Shown: in pieces, positions 8,944 to 16,770 of the stretch | Layout of the letters: the number at the start of each line of letters is the position of its first letter | How positions within the stretch are numbered: position 1 is the first letter of the stretch | Assembly: GCA_036802945.1 (NCBI GenBank) | Contig: DAIRVG010000014.1 | Location: 3,754 to 67,753, forward strand | Source: Gp6-AA40 sp036802945 | GTDB taxonomy: Bacteria; Acidobacteriota; Vicinamibacteria; Vicinamibacterales; UBA2999 | Reading direction: 5' to 3' | Length of the DNA: 64,000 nucleotides | Program-made: the position numbers and the translations under genes | The notes under the pieces: model-generated | Told to the model about the DNA's origin: nothing | Seen by the model: only the letters and a program-made list of their open reading frames with translations | The model's database searches: none

Positions 8944-10432
8944 AATCCTTCCTTCCCTTCCGCCTGCGACGACTCCGTTCCCTAAGCAGCGTCACTCCTC
9001 GAAGCAGAAGCGCGGTACCCAGCCACACGGCGATGGCGGCGAGCGGATACGCAACCGCCCGAGGAAAGTAGACTGCGACCAGAGCCAGCCCACCAAGAGC
9101 AGCGCCCGCGACGAACGCAATGTGTCCTTCGACCGGTTCGAGCACCCGCCGGTTTGTGACCGCAGCAGACACGGTGCTGCCGATGCGCATCGCTCCCGCG
9201 ACCGCCCGCCCGCCGCTGCCGCCGCTGGCCGGCACAGGCTGCCGACGAGGGGGTGCGCCTGGTGCGCGCACCCGGTTACGCACGTCCAGCACGACCTCCG
9301 TTGCGTTCTCGAGATCCTCGAGGTACATCGCTTCCATATCCCTCGCGAACGCCTCGTCTTCGACCATCGCGTCGAGCTCGCGGTTACCTATCCAGCTCGC
9401 GAGATTCAGGTTTGTCGAGCCGACGCGCGCCCACCTTCCGTCGGCGACTGCGGTTTTAGCGTGGAGCATCGAACCGTTCCACTCGAACACGCGGACGCCG
9501 GCTTCGAGGAGCGGCCGGTATCCGGCGCGTGAGAGCGGACGAAGTACCGGAATGTCGCTCGACCCGGGCACGAGAATCCGAACGTCTACGCCGTCCCGGG
9601 CGGCGGCGCGAAGCGCCTGCACGTACGGCGTCGTACCGGCGAAATAGGCGTCGGTCAGCCAGAGCGTGCGTTGTGCCAGCGCGGCGACGAGCTGATCGAC
9701 GCGGAACAACGCGGCGGTGTAAGGAACGGTCGCGACGATACGCATCGGGACGCCTGCTGCTGCGTCGCCTGCATACCGCAGATGTTTGTGACCGACATCG
9801 GTCGCCAGCGGCGCAACATCCTCGAGGAGTGGTTCTCCTGCGGCCGCCCACGCATCCGCAAAGGCGTCCTCGATGTCGGCGACGGCCGGTCCACGCACCT
9901 CAACGCCCGTGTCCCGCCATGGGTCGAGGTGACGCGCGGCATCCCCCACCCACATCTGACCGATACACAATCCGGTCACGAAACCGACCGAGCGGTCCAC
10001 GGCGATCATCTTGCGGTGATCCCGGCTCACCCACCCGAACGGGCTGTCGAAGCGTGGCGGGTTGTAACAGCGCACGTCGACGCCGCCGGCGCGGAGCCGG
10101 CTCCAGAACGCCCGCGATGTCTTTCGAAATCCTCCCATCCAGTCGTAGAGCAGGCGCACGCTCACGCCGTCACGCGCCTTGGCGATCAGCGCATCGGCGA
10201 ACAGCCGCCCCTGCTCGTCCTCGTGGATGATGTACATCTCGATGTGGATGGTGCGGCGGGCCGAATGGATCGCGTCGAGCCAGGCAGGGTAGTTCTCGGC
10301 GGCGTTCTTCAGCAACCGGATGCGGTTTCCTTCCCGTAGCCGCGCCCCGGACGCGCGCGAGAACATCTGATTGGCGACCTGACGAAGACCGAGCGTTGGT
10401 AGAACGGCTTTCTCAGCGCGGGATTGCGTCAT
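8939..10432 (-). CDS. Phospholipase D-like / cardiolipin synthase-type protein
   Basis: 497 aa from the ATG at 10432; an in-frame TTG at 10453 is the less likely start. Two HKD motifs define the PLD superfamily: HRKMIAVD with YNPPRFDSPFGWVSRD before it, and HAKTAVADGRWARVGSTNLN. The first half also has HIEMYIIHEDEQG, typical of bacterial cardiolipin synthases that join two phosphatidylglycerols. Unusually, the N-terminus has no membrane span. Two hydrophobic helices and a basic tail (LRERSRRRRKGRKDS) instead lie at the C-terminus. Membrane anchoring is therefore reversed relative to ClsA. Substrate is inference. Stands alone between repeat-bearing spacers. Confidence 0.85.
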   Translation of the reverse strand: MTQSRAEKAVLPTLGLRQVANQMFSRASGARLREGNRIRLLKNAAENYPAWLDAIHSARRTIHIEMYIIHEDEQGRLFADALIAKARDGVSVRLLYDWMGGFRKTSRAFWSRLRAGGVDVRCYNPPRFDSPFGWVSRDHRKMIAVDRSVGFVTGLCIGQMWVGDAARHLDPWRDTGVEVRGPAVADIEDAFADAWAAAGEPLLEDVAPLATDVGHKHLRYAGDAAAGVPMRIVATVPYTAALFRVDQLVAALAQRTLWLTDAYFAGTTPYVQALRAAARDGVDVRILVPGSSDIPVLRPLSRAGYRPLLEAGVRVFEWNGSMLHAKTAVADGRWARVGSTNLNLASWIGNRELDAMVEDEAFARDMEAMYLEDLENATEVVLDVRNRVRAPGAPPRRQPVPASGGSGGRAVAGAMRIGSTVSAAVTNRRVLEPVEGHIAFVAGAALGGLALVAVYFPRAVAYPLAAIAVWLGTALLLRGVTLLRERSRRRRKGRKDS

Positions 10433-10484
10433 CGGCCCCACGAACGTACACAATTTCGAAGGCCAGCGCGAACCTCCCGGGTTC

Positions 10485-10537
10485 CGGATCCCGGATCCCC
10501 GATCCCTGATCCCCGATCCCCGATCCCTGATCCCGGC
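10485..10537. repeat. GATCCCC/GATCCCT heptad array
   Basis: About seven tandem copies of a 7-bp unit GATCCC plus C, T or G, in the spacer between two same-strand genes (GntR regulator and PLD protein). Confidence 0.85.
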
Positions 10538-10550
10538 TTCCCGTCCTCCC

Positions 10551-11276
10551 CTACCAGCTTCCCCGTTCGCCGAAGATTTCGATCAGCCGGCTGATGCGGT
10601 CGTAGCCCCCGGTCCAGTTGCGCTGGAGCGCGTCGTGGACGGCGGTCGCATCGCCTTTGCGGATGGCCCGAACGATGTCGTTGTGCTCGGAGACTGAGAC
10701 GTGCAACTCGCTGATGATCGAGCTCGCGTAGAGGCGCCAATACCGTTCGACCTGCGGGCGCACGGAGTTGTGGAGCGCCGCGAGTCGCTTGCCGGCGCCC
10801 GCGTCGATGATGCGCGCGTGGAATTCCTTGTCGATCTCGAAGACGCGCCGCGGATCGACCGGGCGCTGGCTGGCGATCACGTTCAGTTGCTCGTTCAACG
10901 CCGCCAATTCGTCGGCAAGCTTCGCCCGGACATTGGTCGGAAACGTCACGGCCATCGTCCCCGCAAGGGCCTCCAGGTGGCCAACGATCAAGTAGAGCTC
11001 GCGCGCGTCTTCGCGCGTCAGCGGCGCCACGACAATCCGCGCTTTGCGGTTGCCCTTGTGCTCGACGACGTACCCTTCGCGATGCAGCCACTGCAGCGCG
11101 CCACGAATCGGCGTCCGGCTGAGACCCAGCCGCTCGGCGATCTCCGCCTCGACAATCCACGCGCCGGGCGGCAGGTTGCCACGTACGATCAGCTCCCGCA
11201 GTTCCTGGAAGGCTTTCGTGACGCTGCTGGTGTTCTCGACGACCTTCGCGGATTTTTTCTTCTTGGCGGTAGGCAA
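10551..11276 (-). CDS. GntR family regulator, FCD (FadR) subfamily
   Basis: 241 aa starting at a TTG; no ATG is available upstream of the DNA-binding domain. A lysine-rich leader precedes a winged helix (ELRELIVRGNLPPGAWIVEA, then RLGLSRTPIRGALQWLHREG with the typical SRTPIR recognition motif). The C-terminal FCD effector domain carries the expected metal/ligand residues in EIDKEFHARI and VSEHNDIVRAI. FCD regulators usually sense organic acids and repress nearby catabolic genes. The target here is unclear: the downstream neighbour is the PLD protein. Identification of family is firm, ligand unknown. Confidence 0.92.
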   Translation of the reverse strand: MPTAKKKKSAKVVENTSSVTKAFQELRELIVRGNLPPGAWIVEAEIAERLGLSRTPIRGALQWLHREGYVVEHKGNRKARIVVAPLTREDARELYLIVGHLEALAGTMAVTFPTNVRAKLADELAALNEQLNVIASQRPVDPRRVFEIDKEFHARIIDAGAGKRLAALHNSVRPQVERYWRLYASSIISELHVSVSEHNDIVRAIRKGDATAVHDALQRNWTGGYDRISRLIEIFGERGSW

Positions 11277-11348
11277 ACGGCTCGCATGCTATCGCAATTC
11301 AGCGGGTGACCGTGATCCCCGTCACGCAAGCCGGTAAGATTGCGCCTT

Positions 11349-11534
11349 ATGGACTCGCAGTTCCGCGTCACGTGCCCTTACTGTGGCGAGGAGGTCGAGA
11401 TCTACCTTGAGCCTGAGATCCGAGGGACGCTCGTGCAGGACTGCGAGGTCTGCTGCAATCCATGGCAGCTCCGCATCTCGACCGATGGGGAGGAGCGGTA
11501 CGTTGAGGTCTCGCGGGCGGATGGCTCGGAGTAA
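11349..11534 (+). CDS. CPXCG motif cysteine-rich small protein
   Basis: 61 aa from the ATG at 11349. It begins MDSQFRVTCPYCGEEVEIYL and carries a second pair in CEVCC, forming a compact zinc-ribbon-like site. It matches the CPXCG-motif cysteine-rich family of bacterial small proteins with no known function. Divergent from the GntR regulator; about 72 bp separate the starts. A repeat hairpin follows. Confidence 0.85.
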   Translation: MDSQFRVTCPYCGEEVEIYLEPEIRGTLVQDCEVCCNPWQLRISTDGEERYVEVSRADGSE

Positions 11535-11652
11535 ATCCCAAATCCCAAATCCCAAGTCCCAAGCAAAATCTAAACACATTCGAATCCGACTCTGCGTTGG
11601 GCGAAACTCTGCGTTGGGATTTGGGTTTTGGGATTTGGGATTTGGGATTTAA
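11534..11652. repeat. Inverted heptad arrays, AAATCCC then GGGATTT
   Basis: Four copies of AAATCCC-like units (11534-11564) are followed about 50 bp later by five copies of GGGATTT-like units (11614-11650). The two arrays are complementary and could form a long hairpin. Lies between the CPXCG protein and the next small gene. Confidence 0.9.
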
Positions 11653-11659
11653 TTTAGAC

Positions 11660-11905
11660 ATGGCTCGCGGATGGGAGAGTAAGTCTGTGGAGGCGCAGCA
11701 GGATGCGGCTGCGGATCGAGGTTCGCCCAAGTCGAGCGTGGTCCACGAGGACCCCGCTCGCCGCGCCGCGCGCACCACGCTCATGCTCGCGCGCACCAGG
11801 GCGCAGGCGGATCTCAAGGACGCCTCCGCGGCCGCACATCGCTCGATGCTCGAGCAGGCGATTGCGGATCTCGATCGAAAGATCGCGGCTCTCGACAAGC
11901 CTTAG
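11660..11905 (+). CDS. Small conserved-looking hypothetical protein
   Basis: 81 aa from the ATG at 11660, which begins MARGWESKSVEAQQ. The reading frame extends upstream only through GGGATTT repeats, so that part is discarded. Rich in Ala, Arg and Asp, predicted mostly helical (RRAARTTLMLARTRAQADL, then LEQAIADLDRKIAALDKP), perhaps a short coiled coil. I recall similar MARGWESKSVE proteins in acidobacterial genomes but know no function. The start lies only 8 bp from the repeat array. Confidence 0.6.
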   Translation: MARGWESKSVEAQQDAAADRGSPKSSVVHEDPARRAARTTLMLARTRAQADLKDASAAAHRSMLEQAIADLDRKIAALDKP

Positions 11906-12074
11906 GGAAATCCCAAAACTCAAGCTCGAGATCCACTATTAACCACGAAGGTCACGACAATCGCGAAGGTCACGAAACATCATTCTTGTTTTCGTGTGCT
12001 TCGCGCCTTTCGTGTTCTTGGTGGTTACTCTCCTTATCGTTTTGATTGGGATTTGGGGTTTGGAATTTGGGATT
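11905..12074. repeat. Nested hairpin: CACGAAG-family stem inside AAATCCC/GGGATTT arms
   Basis: Positions 11941-12026 form an imperfect inverted repeat (AACCACGAAGGTCACGAC.. against ..TCGTGTTCTTGGTGGTT). Outside it, AAATCCCAAAACTC (about 11909) faces GGGATTTGGGGTTTGG (about 12048), so two repeat families are nested. It fills the whole gap between convergent genes. Confidence 0.85.
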
Positions 12075-12355
12075 TACCTTCGACGGTCAGGCCCGCGCGA
12101 CACGCTCCGCCGGTCCTCGCCACCGCGTCGGTCGGTGAACTGCGAGAGCGCAAAGCCCTCGGCGACAAGCCGGCGCTCCATCTCGGATTCCTGCGTGGAG
12201 CAGGCGATGGCGTCCTCAAATTCATGCACCACGTGCGCGTTGCCAGGTCCATAGACCAGAAGCCGTGACCTCCCCTCGGGGGTCGCCGCGCGGATCACGT
12301 GCACGGACTCCGAGCCGCGGACGAACAGCCAGATGGTTTCCACGAGTGCAACCAT
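12074..12355 (-). CDS. Small hypothetical protein
   Basis: 93 aa from the ATG at 12355, beginning MVALVETIWLFVRGSESVHV. No cysteine or known enzyme motif. The fold looks like a small beta-rich domain (SVHVIRAATPEGRSRLLVYG) followed by a helix and a charged, disordered tail (FTDRRGGEDRRSVSRGPDRR). Function not recognised. Divergent from the first MBL-fold gene, with a repeat-bearing spacer between. The stop codon lies in the edge of the neighbouring repeat. Confidence 0.55.
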   Translation of the reverse strand: MVALVETIWLFVRGSESVHVIRAATPEGRSRLLVYGPGNAHVVHEFEDAIACSTQESEMERRLVAEGFALSQFTDRRGGEDRRSVSRGPDRRR

Positions 12356-12454
12356 GAATTTGGTCAGAAAAACTGGGGTGAACGAGCGCCCGAGTGTACC
12401 CGAGGGACGATTGCGCGGCAACGGGACCGGTCGCGCGTTAGACGCGCGAAACGC

Positions 12455-12550
12455 CCAATCCTCAACTTCCAATTCCCAGGACGCCTTGGGAGTTGCGCGT
12501 TGGTAGTTGGGAATTGTCTCAGATCCCCGATCCCCGATCCCCGATCCCCT
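12455..12550. repeat. CAACTCC-family hairpin followed by GATCCCC heptads
   Basis: 12455-12515 is an inverted array (CCTCAACTTCCAATTCCCAG .. CTTGGGAGTTGCGC .. GTTGGGAATTG) with a GGACGCCTT tip, as at 16697 and 13628. Four GATCCCC copies follow at 12522-12550. The whole array lies just upstream of the first MBL gene, in the place where its promoter should be. Confidence 0.85.
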
Positions 12551-12585
12551 ATTGGGTTACAGTAAACGCCCAAAGGGGGATCAGA

Positions 12586-13620
12586 ATGCGTGTCGCTGCT
12601 GCTGCGCTCGTGGCGCTGTTTGTCTTCTCGTCCGTCGCTCGCGGCCAGACCAGGTATCCAAGCCTGGAGCAGGAACCGGCCTGCCAGTCGCTGATGCCCG
12701 CGGCGGCGGGCGGTCCCCTCCCGCAAAATCCGGACGTCGTCGTCCTGCGGTTCCTCGGGGTGTCGAACTACGAGCTGGCGTATCGCGACAACGTCATCCT
12801 GCTCGATGCCGCCATCGACAAGCTGGCGTGGTGGGCGCCGAACAACATCACCACCGAGCAGATGACGAAGCACGTCAACGCCATTTTCATCGGCCACGCG
12901 CACGGCGAGCACCTGTGGGACGCGCCGTACATCGGCGAGAAGACGGGCGCGCTCGTGGTCGGCGACGCGATTTCGATGCGCTGGGTTCGCGGAACGGGTC
13001 GCGTCGGCGACAAGAAGATGGCCGTGGTGAAAGGACTCGGCGGCGAAAGCTTCAAGTTCAACGGCTTCACGGTTGAAGCGGTCCAGGGCCACCACAATGT
13101 CGTCCCCGATGAGTACATGCGCAAGGATCGGGCGGCGGCTGCGGCCATCGCGCTGAAGGGACCGCTGACGCCGCAGGAGCAGGAACACGATCGCCGCCTC
13201 GGCGGCATGGTGCCGCTCGGCGCCGACGAGCGCGACAAGCTGATCACCGAAGGGACGATCGCCTACTTCTTCACATTCGACAACGGATTCAAGGCCTTCT
13301 ACACCGACAGCGCCGGACCGACGACCGAAGCTGAAAAGAAGATCATGCAGGGGAAGACGAACATCGACCTTGGCTTCATCCCCTACTACGGCGGCGAGCT
13401 CGCCATCCCGATCTCGATGGAATACATCCGCCTGTTCAAGCCCACCGTGATGCTGCCGACGCATCACGATGGACATCGCAATCGCATGCTCGACATGCCG
13501 ATGGGGCCGCTCAACCTCGCCATCCGCGAGCAGTTTCCGACATCGAAGGCGATCGCGCCGCTGCTGCGGACCCCGGTCTGCATCAACACTGCGACCAAAG
13601 AGCTGTACCTCGGGAATTGA
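12586..13620 (+). CDS. Exported metallo-beta-lactamase-fold protein, copy 1
   Basis: 344 aa from the ATG at 12586, chosen for the signal peptide MRVAAAALVALFVFSSVARG and a strong ribosome site (AAAGGGGGA, 5 bp upstream). MBL-fold features: FLGVSNYELAYRDNVILLDA, then IFIGHAHGEHLWD (the usual HxHxDH motif with Glu in place of Asp), GHHNVV, and VMLPTHHDGHRN. It resembles UlaG-type MBL hydrolases. Copy 2 follows directly, and both share PACQSL and the overall layout, so this is a tandem duplication. The Asp-to-Glu change at a metal and catalytic position may alter activity. Substrate unknown; location periplasmic by signal peptide. Confidence 0.82.
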   Translation: MRVAAAALVALFVFSSVARGQTRYPSLEQEPACQSLMPAAAGGPLPQNPDVVVLRFLGVSNYELAYRDNVILLDAAIDKLAWWAPNNITTEQMTKHVNAIFIGHAHGEHLWDAPYIGEKTGALVVGDAISMRWVRGTGRVGDKKMAVVKGLGGESFKFNGFTVEAVQGHHNVVPDEYMRKDRAAAAAIALKGPLTPQEQEHDRRLGGMVPLGADERDKLITEGTIAYFFTFDNGFKAFYTDSAGPTTEAEKKIMQGKTNIDLGFIPYYGGELAIPISMEYIRLFKPTVMLPTHHDGHRNRMLDMPMGPLNLAIREQFPTSKAIAPLLRTPVCINTATKELYLGN

Positions 13621-13622
13621 TC

Positions 13623-14711
13623 ATGAACAACTCCCAACTCCCAACGTTCAACTCCCAAGTCCCAACTCCCAACTCCCAAGGCGCTCGTTTCGCGACGCTC
13701 GGCATGGTGGCGCTTCTCCTTGCCGCACTTGCAGGGCCTTCCCTCTCGGCACAAGGCGCAAAGGCGGCGATGCAGCAGGATCCTGCCTGCCAAAGCCTCA
13801 CGCCGGTCTCCGCCGGCGGACCGGCGCCGAAGGATCCCGACACCCTCGTCGTCCGCTGGCTCGGATGGACGAACTACGAGCTTGCATATCGCGGTGATGT
13901 GTTCCTGCTGGACGCGTACTACGATCGCGGACCCCGCATGCATCCGATTGGCGTGACGCCGAAGGATTTCAAGAAGGCGAACGCGATCTTCATCGGGCAC
14001 GCGCATTTCGACCACATCTCCGATGCGGCAACCGTCGCCAAGCAGACGGGTGCGCAGGTCGTCGGCGCATCATTCGCCAGCGAAGTCTTGACGAAGGGCG
14101 GCGTGCCGGCGAAGCAGTTCAAGGCGGTCAAGGGTGGCGAGGTGATGCAGTATCCCGGTGTGAACGTGGAGGCCACGCTCGGCCATCACAACGTGATTGC
14201 CACGACGGTCCCCGAGGGATTCCTCGAGAAGCAGGCGGCGGCGCTGCAGGTGGCGTCTCTCCAGGAGCCGCTGACGGATGCGGAGAAACAGCAGAACGAT
14301 GCGATCCGCGCGCGCGGCAGCCGCGATCCAAAAATCGCGACCGACGGGGTGATCAACTACCTCTTCACCTTCGGCAGCAGTTTCCGGCTCCTGTTCGCGG
14401 ATAGTCCCGGTCCGATCACCGACGCGCAGCGCGCGCTGGCGCAGAAGGCGCCGGCCGTCGACGTTGCGATGTTTCCGTACTACGCGTTCGAGGCAGGCCT
14501 TCCGCCGCTCGTGGGCCTGGTGAAGACGTTCAAGCCTTCGACCGTCTTCCTCGGTCATCACGACAGCGAGGGGACGATGAAGTGGGCGTCGAACTACCCC
14601 GCGGCGCTGGCGATTCGCGACGCGAATCCGACGACGCGGACGATGGACGTGATCTACCGGACGCCTGTCTGCTTCAATACCGTCTCAAAGGAGATGGTTA
14701 TCGGCTGGTGA
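13623..14711 (+). CDS. Exported metallo-beta-lactamase-fold protein, copy 2
   Basis: 362 aa if started at the ATG at 13623, 2 bp after the stop of copy 1; an internal ATG at 13704 gives 335 aa. MBL motifs are canonical: WLGWTNYELAYRGDVFLLDA, IFIGHAHFDHISDAATVA (HxHxDH intact), GHHNVI, RLLFADSPGP and VFLGHHDSEG. The first 20 codons are made of a CAACTCC heptad array, translated as NNSQLPTFNSQVPTPNSQ, before the hydrophobic signal segment MVALLLAALAGPSLSA. The real start is therefore uncertain. Co-transcribed with copy 1; substrate unknown. Confidence 0.82.
   Translation: MNNSQLPTFNSQVPTPNSQGARFATLGMVALLLAALAGPSLSAQGAKAAMQQDPACQSLTPVSAGGPAPKDPDTLVVRWLGWTNYELAYRGDVFLLDAYYDRGPRMHPIGVTPKDFKKANAIFIGHAHFDHISDAATVAKQTGAQVVGASFASEVLTKGGVPAKQFKAVKGGEVMQYPGVNVEATLGHHNVIATTVPEGFLEKQAAALQVASLQEPLTDAEKQQNDAIRARGSRDPKIATDGVINYLFTFGSSFRLLFADSPGPITDAQRALAQKAPAVDVAMFPYYAFEAGLPPLVGLVKTFKPSTVFLGHHDSEGTMKWASNYPAALAIRDANPTTRTMDVIYRTPVCFNTVSKEMVIGW
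13628..13680. repeat. CAACTCC heptad array in the 5' end of the MBL copy 2 gene
   Basis: About seven copies of a CAACTCC/CAAGTCC-type unit, ending CCCAAGGCGC, the same tip sequence as the hairpins at 12455 and 16697. Here only one arm is present. It is read in frame as part of the second MBL protein if the upstream ATG is used. Confidence 0.85.
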
Positions 14712-14717
14712 AACGGG

Positions 14718-14860
14718 CCACGGAGACACAGAGGCACGGAGGTAAGTCATGATGTTTTTCTCCGCGTCTCCGTGCCTCCGTGGCACATCGAAGCGAAGGT
14801 CACGAAAATACCTAATGGTTTTCCGTGTGCTTCGCTTTCTTCGTGTTCTTCGTGGTTAAA
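14718..14860. repeat. Two consecutive hairpins (CACGGAG family, then CACGAAG family)
   Basis: 14718-14784 pairs CCACGGAGACACAGAGGCAC with GTCTCCGTGCCTCCGTGG. 14788-14860 pairs GAAGCGAAGGTCACGAAAA with TTTTCCGTGTGCTTCGC and ends TTCTTCGTGGTT. They fill the gap between convergent genes (MBL copy 2 and the GlcG-like gene) and could serve as a bidirectional terminator. Confidence 0.85.
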
Positions 14861-14872
14861 ACGTGACCTTGA

Positions 14873-15280
14873 TTAGCTGACCGCGTCGACGCCCGCTTTC
14901 GCGCACTGCCCGTCCTGCGCGCTCGTGCCGCCGGATAATCCGATCGCGCCGACGATCTTCCCGCCCATCACGATCGGCAGCCCGCCGTCGACCGGCACCG
15001 CACCCTTGATGCGCAGCACGCGGAGCCCTTCGCCGCCGGCGGCCAGCATGTCATGGAATGCCTTGGTCGGCCGCTTGAACCTCGCGGCCGAGCGCGCTTT
15101 GTCCTGGCAGACGACAGTGCTGCCAACCCCCGTGTCGTCCATCTTCTCGAAATAGACCAGGTCCCCCGCCGGATCCACGACGGCCACCGCCATCGTCCAG
15201 TTGTTCTTGCGGACTTCCGCCAATGCAGCGGCGGCGACTTTCTTTGCGTTCTCGAGACTGATTGGGGCGCCGTACGACAT
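14873..15280 (-). CDS. GlcG/HbpS family protein
   Basis: 135 aa with a good ribosome site (AGGAG) before the ATG. Family features: LENAKKVAAAALAEVRKN, MAVAVVDPAGDLVYFEKMDD, SAARFKRPTKAF, and the glycine-rich end GGLPIVMGGKIVGAIGLSGG. GlcG/HbpS proteins are small haem- or cofactor-binding proteins; glcG lies in the glycolate operon of E. coli. Last gene of the minus-strand glycolate oxidase cluster, 52 bp after glcF, which supports a role with that enzyme. No signal peptide is seen. Confidence 0.88.
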   Translation of the reverse strand: MSYGAPISLENAKKVAAAALAEVRKNNWTMAVAVVDPAGDLVYFEKMDDTGVGSTVVCQDKARSAARFKRPTKAFHDMLAAGGEGLRVLRIKGAVPVDGGLPIVMGGKIVGAIGLSGGTSAQDGQCAKAGVDAVS

Positions 15281-15301
15281 GTCGATCTCCTAGTGTGCAA
15301 T

Positions 15302-15319
15302 CAAACCACGAAGGTTATT
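15302..15319. repeat. Single CACGAAG repeat arm
   Basis: AACCACGAAGGTTATTAC in the glcF-glcG spacer, one arm of the family seen as full hairpins elsewhere. Confidence 0.5.
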
Positions 15320-15332
15320 ACAAACCGACTAG

Positions 15333-16643
15333 CTACAGCCCGCCTTTGATTGATCGATCGATCAGCTCGATCGGATGGACGATTGTCCAGTCGTATCCGA
15401 GCCTCCGTCCGGCGGCGGCAATCTGAAGAATACAGCCCGGGTTGCCGGTCGCGATGACATCCGGCGTCAGCGCGGCAATGTTGCGCGCCTTCCGCTCACC
15501 GAGTTGCATCGCCGGTTCCGGCTGCACGAGATTGTAGATGCCAGCGCTGCCGCAGCAGAGCTCCGCTTCGTGCGGGGATAGCAGTTCGATGCCCGGGATG
15601 GACGCCAGCAGCGCCCGAGGCTGCGCGCGAATGCCTTGCGCATGCGCAAGGTGACACGCATCGTGGTAGACGACGCGCGCCTTGATTGGATGCCGCTTCG
15701 CTCTAGGCTCGCCGATCTCCGTGAGCACCTCGGACACGTCGCGCACACGGGCGCTGAACGCCCGCGCCCGCGACGCCCACGCGGGATCCTCGGCAAACAG
15801 CTCGCCGTACTCCTTCATCGACGACCCGCAGCCCGCGGCATTGACGACAATCCGATCGACGCCGGACTTTTCGAAGACCGCGATGTTGTGGCGGGCCAGC
15901 TCGCGCGCCTGGTCGATGTTGCCCGCGTGGAGCGCCAGCGCGCCGCAGCAGCCCTGCGCGCCGGGCGCGTCGACATTGCAGCCTTCGGCGGCCAGCACGT
16001 CGATCGTCGCTCGATTGACGTCCGCAAAGGCGAGACGCTGCACGCATCCGGTCAACAGGCCTGCGGTGAGGCGCGGCGTGCCGGACGCTGGTGTGTGTTC
16101 GGGCGCATTCCCGAACAACGAACGCCACGACGGCTGTGGGGCGACGGCAACGAGCGATCGGATGCGGAGCGGCAGCAGGTTGAAGACTCCGCTTCGCTCG
16201 AGGACGCGGAGGACAGGGCCAAAGATGAGCAATGGGGCCATCGCGAATCGAAGCCGGCGCGGGTATGGAAGCAGCGCGAACAGCAGCGAGCGGAACAGCC
16301 GCTCACCGAACGGCCGGTCGTAGTGGCGCTCGATCTGGGCGCGCGTGTGTTCGATCAGCGGACCGTACTGAACGCCCGAGGGGCACGCGGTCACGCACGC
16401 CATGCAGCCGAGGCACGCATCGAAGTGGCTGACGAAGGTCGAGGACATCTCGGCGCGGCCTTCGAGCCCGGCCTTCATCAGGTACACACGCCCGCGCGGC
16501 GTATCCATCTCCTCGCCCCACAGCACATACGTCGGACAGGATGGCAGACAGAAGCCACAGTGGACACACGCGTCGATCAGCCCCCTCGACGGCTGGTCTG
16601 CGCCCTGAAACGCGGGCTTCGATGACTCCAAGACTTCAGTCAT
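15333..16643 (-). CDS. glcF: Glycolate oxidase iron-sulfur subunit
   Basis: 436 aa from the ATG at 16643; upstream sequence in this frame is repeat-derived. Two [4Fe-4S] motifs, CVHCGFCLPSCP (about 24-35) and CLGCMACVTACP (about 75-86), pass electrons from the flavin subunits. Two CCG-type cysteine-rich domains follow (QGCCGALALHAGN and ELCCGSAGIYNL), typical of GlcF and related oxidoreductases. It would act with GlcD and GlcE at the inner membrane, converting glycolate to glyoxylate with quinone as acceptor. Gene order glcD-glcE-glcF is as in E. coli. Confidence 0.93.
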   Translation of the reverse strand: MTEVLESSKPAFQGADQPSRGLIDACVHCGFCLPSCPTYVLWGEEMDTPRGRVYLMKAGLEGRAEMSSTFVSHFDACLGCMACVTACPSGVQYGPLIEHTRAQIERHYDRPFGERLFRSLLFALLPYPRRLRFAMAPLLIFGPVLRVLERSGVFNLLPLRIRSLVAVAPQPSWRSLFGNAPEHTPASGTPRLTAGLLTGCVQRLAFADVNRATIDVLAAEGCNVDAPGAQGCCGALALHAGNIDQARELARHNIAVFEKSGVDRIVVNAAGCGSSMKEYGELFAEDPAWASRARAFSARVRDVSEVLTEIGEPRAKRHPIKARVVYHDACHLAHAQGIRAQPRALLASIPGIELLSPHEAELCCGSAGIYNLVQPEPAMQLGERKARNIAALTPDVIATGNPGCILQIAAAGRRLGYDWTIVHPIELIDRSIKGGL

Positions 16644-16656
16644 TCCAGATCTGATC

Positions 16657-16765
16657 AACCACGAAGTCCACGAAGCTCGCGACCGATCCGCGTAGCAATT
16701 CCCAACTTCCAATTCCCAACTTTCCAAGGCGCCTTGGGAGTTGGAGGTTGGGAGTTGGAGGGTTT
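16657..16765. repeat. CACGAAG arm plus CAACTTCC/GGAGTTG hairpin
   Basis: AACCACGAAGTCCACGAAGC (16657) is followed at 16697-16762 by CAATTCCCAACTTCC-type heptads, a palindromic tip AAGGCGCCTT, and the complementary array (GGGAGTTGGAGGTTGGGAG). Sits inside the glycolate operon, between glcE and glcF. Confidence 0.88.
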
Positions 16766-16770
16766 TGCAG

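Noticed and set aside
11534..11652. CRISPR array
   Set aside because: Units are 7 bp with no spacers of regular length, and no cas genes are present.
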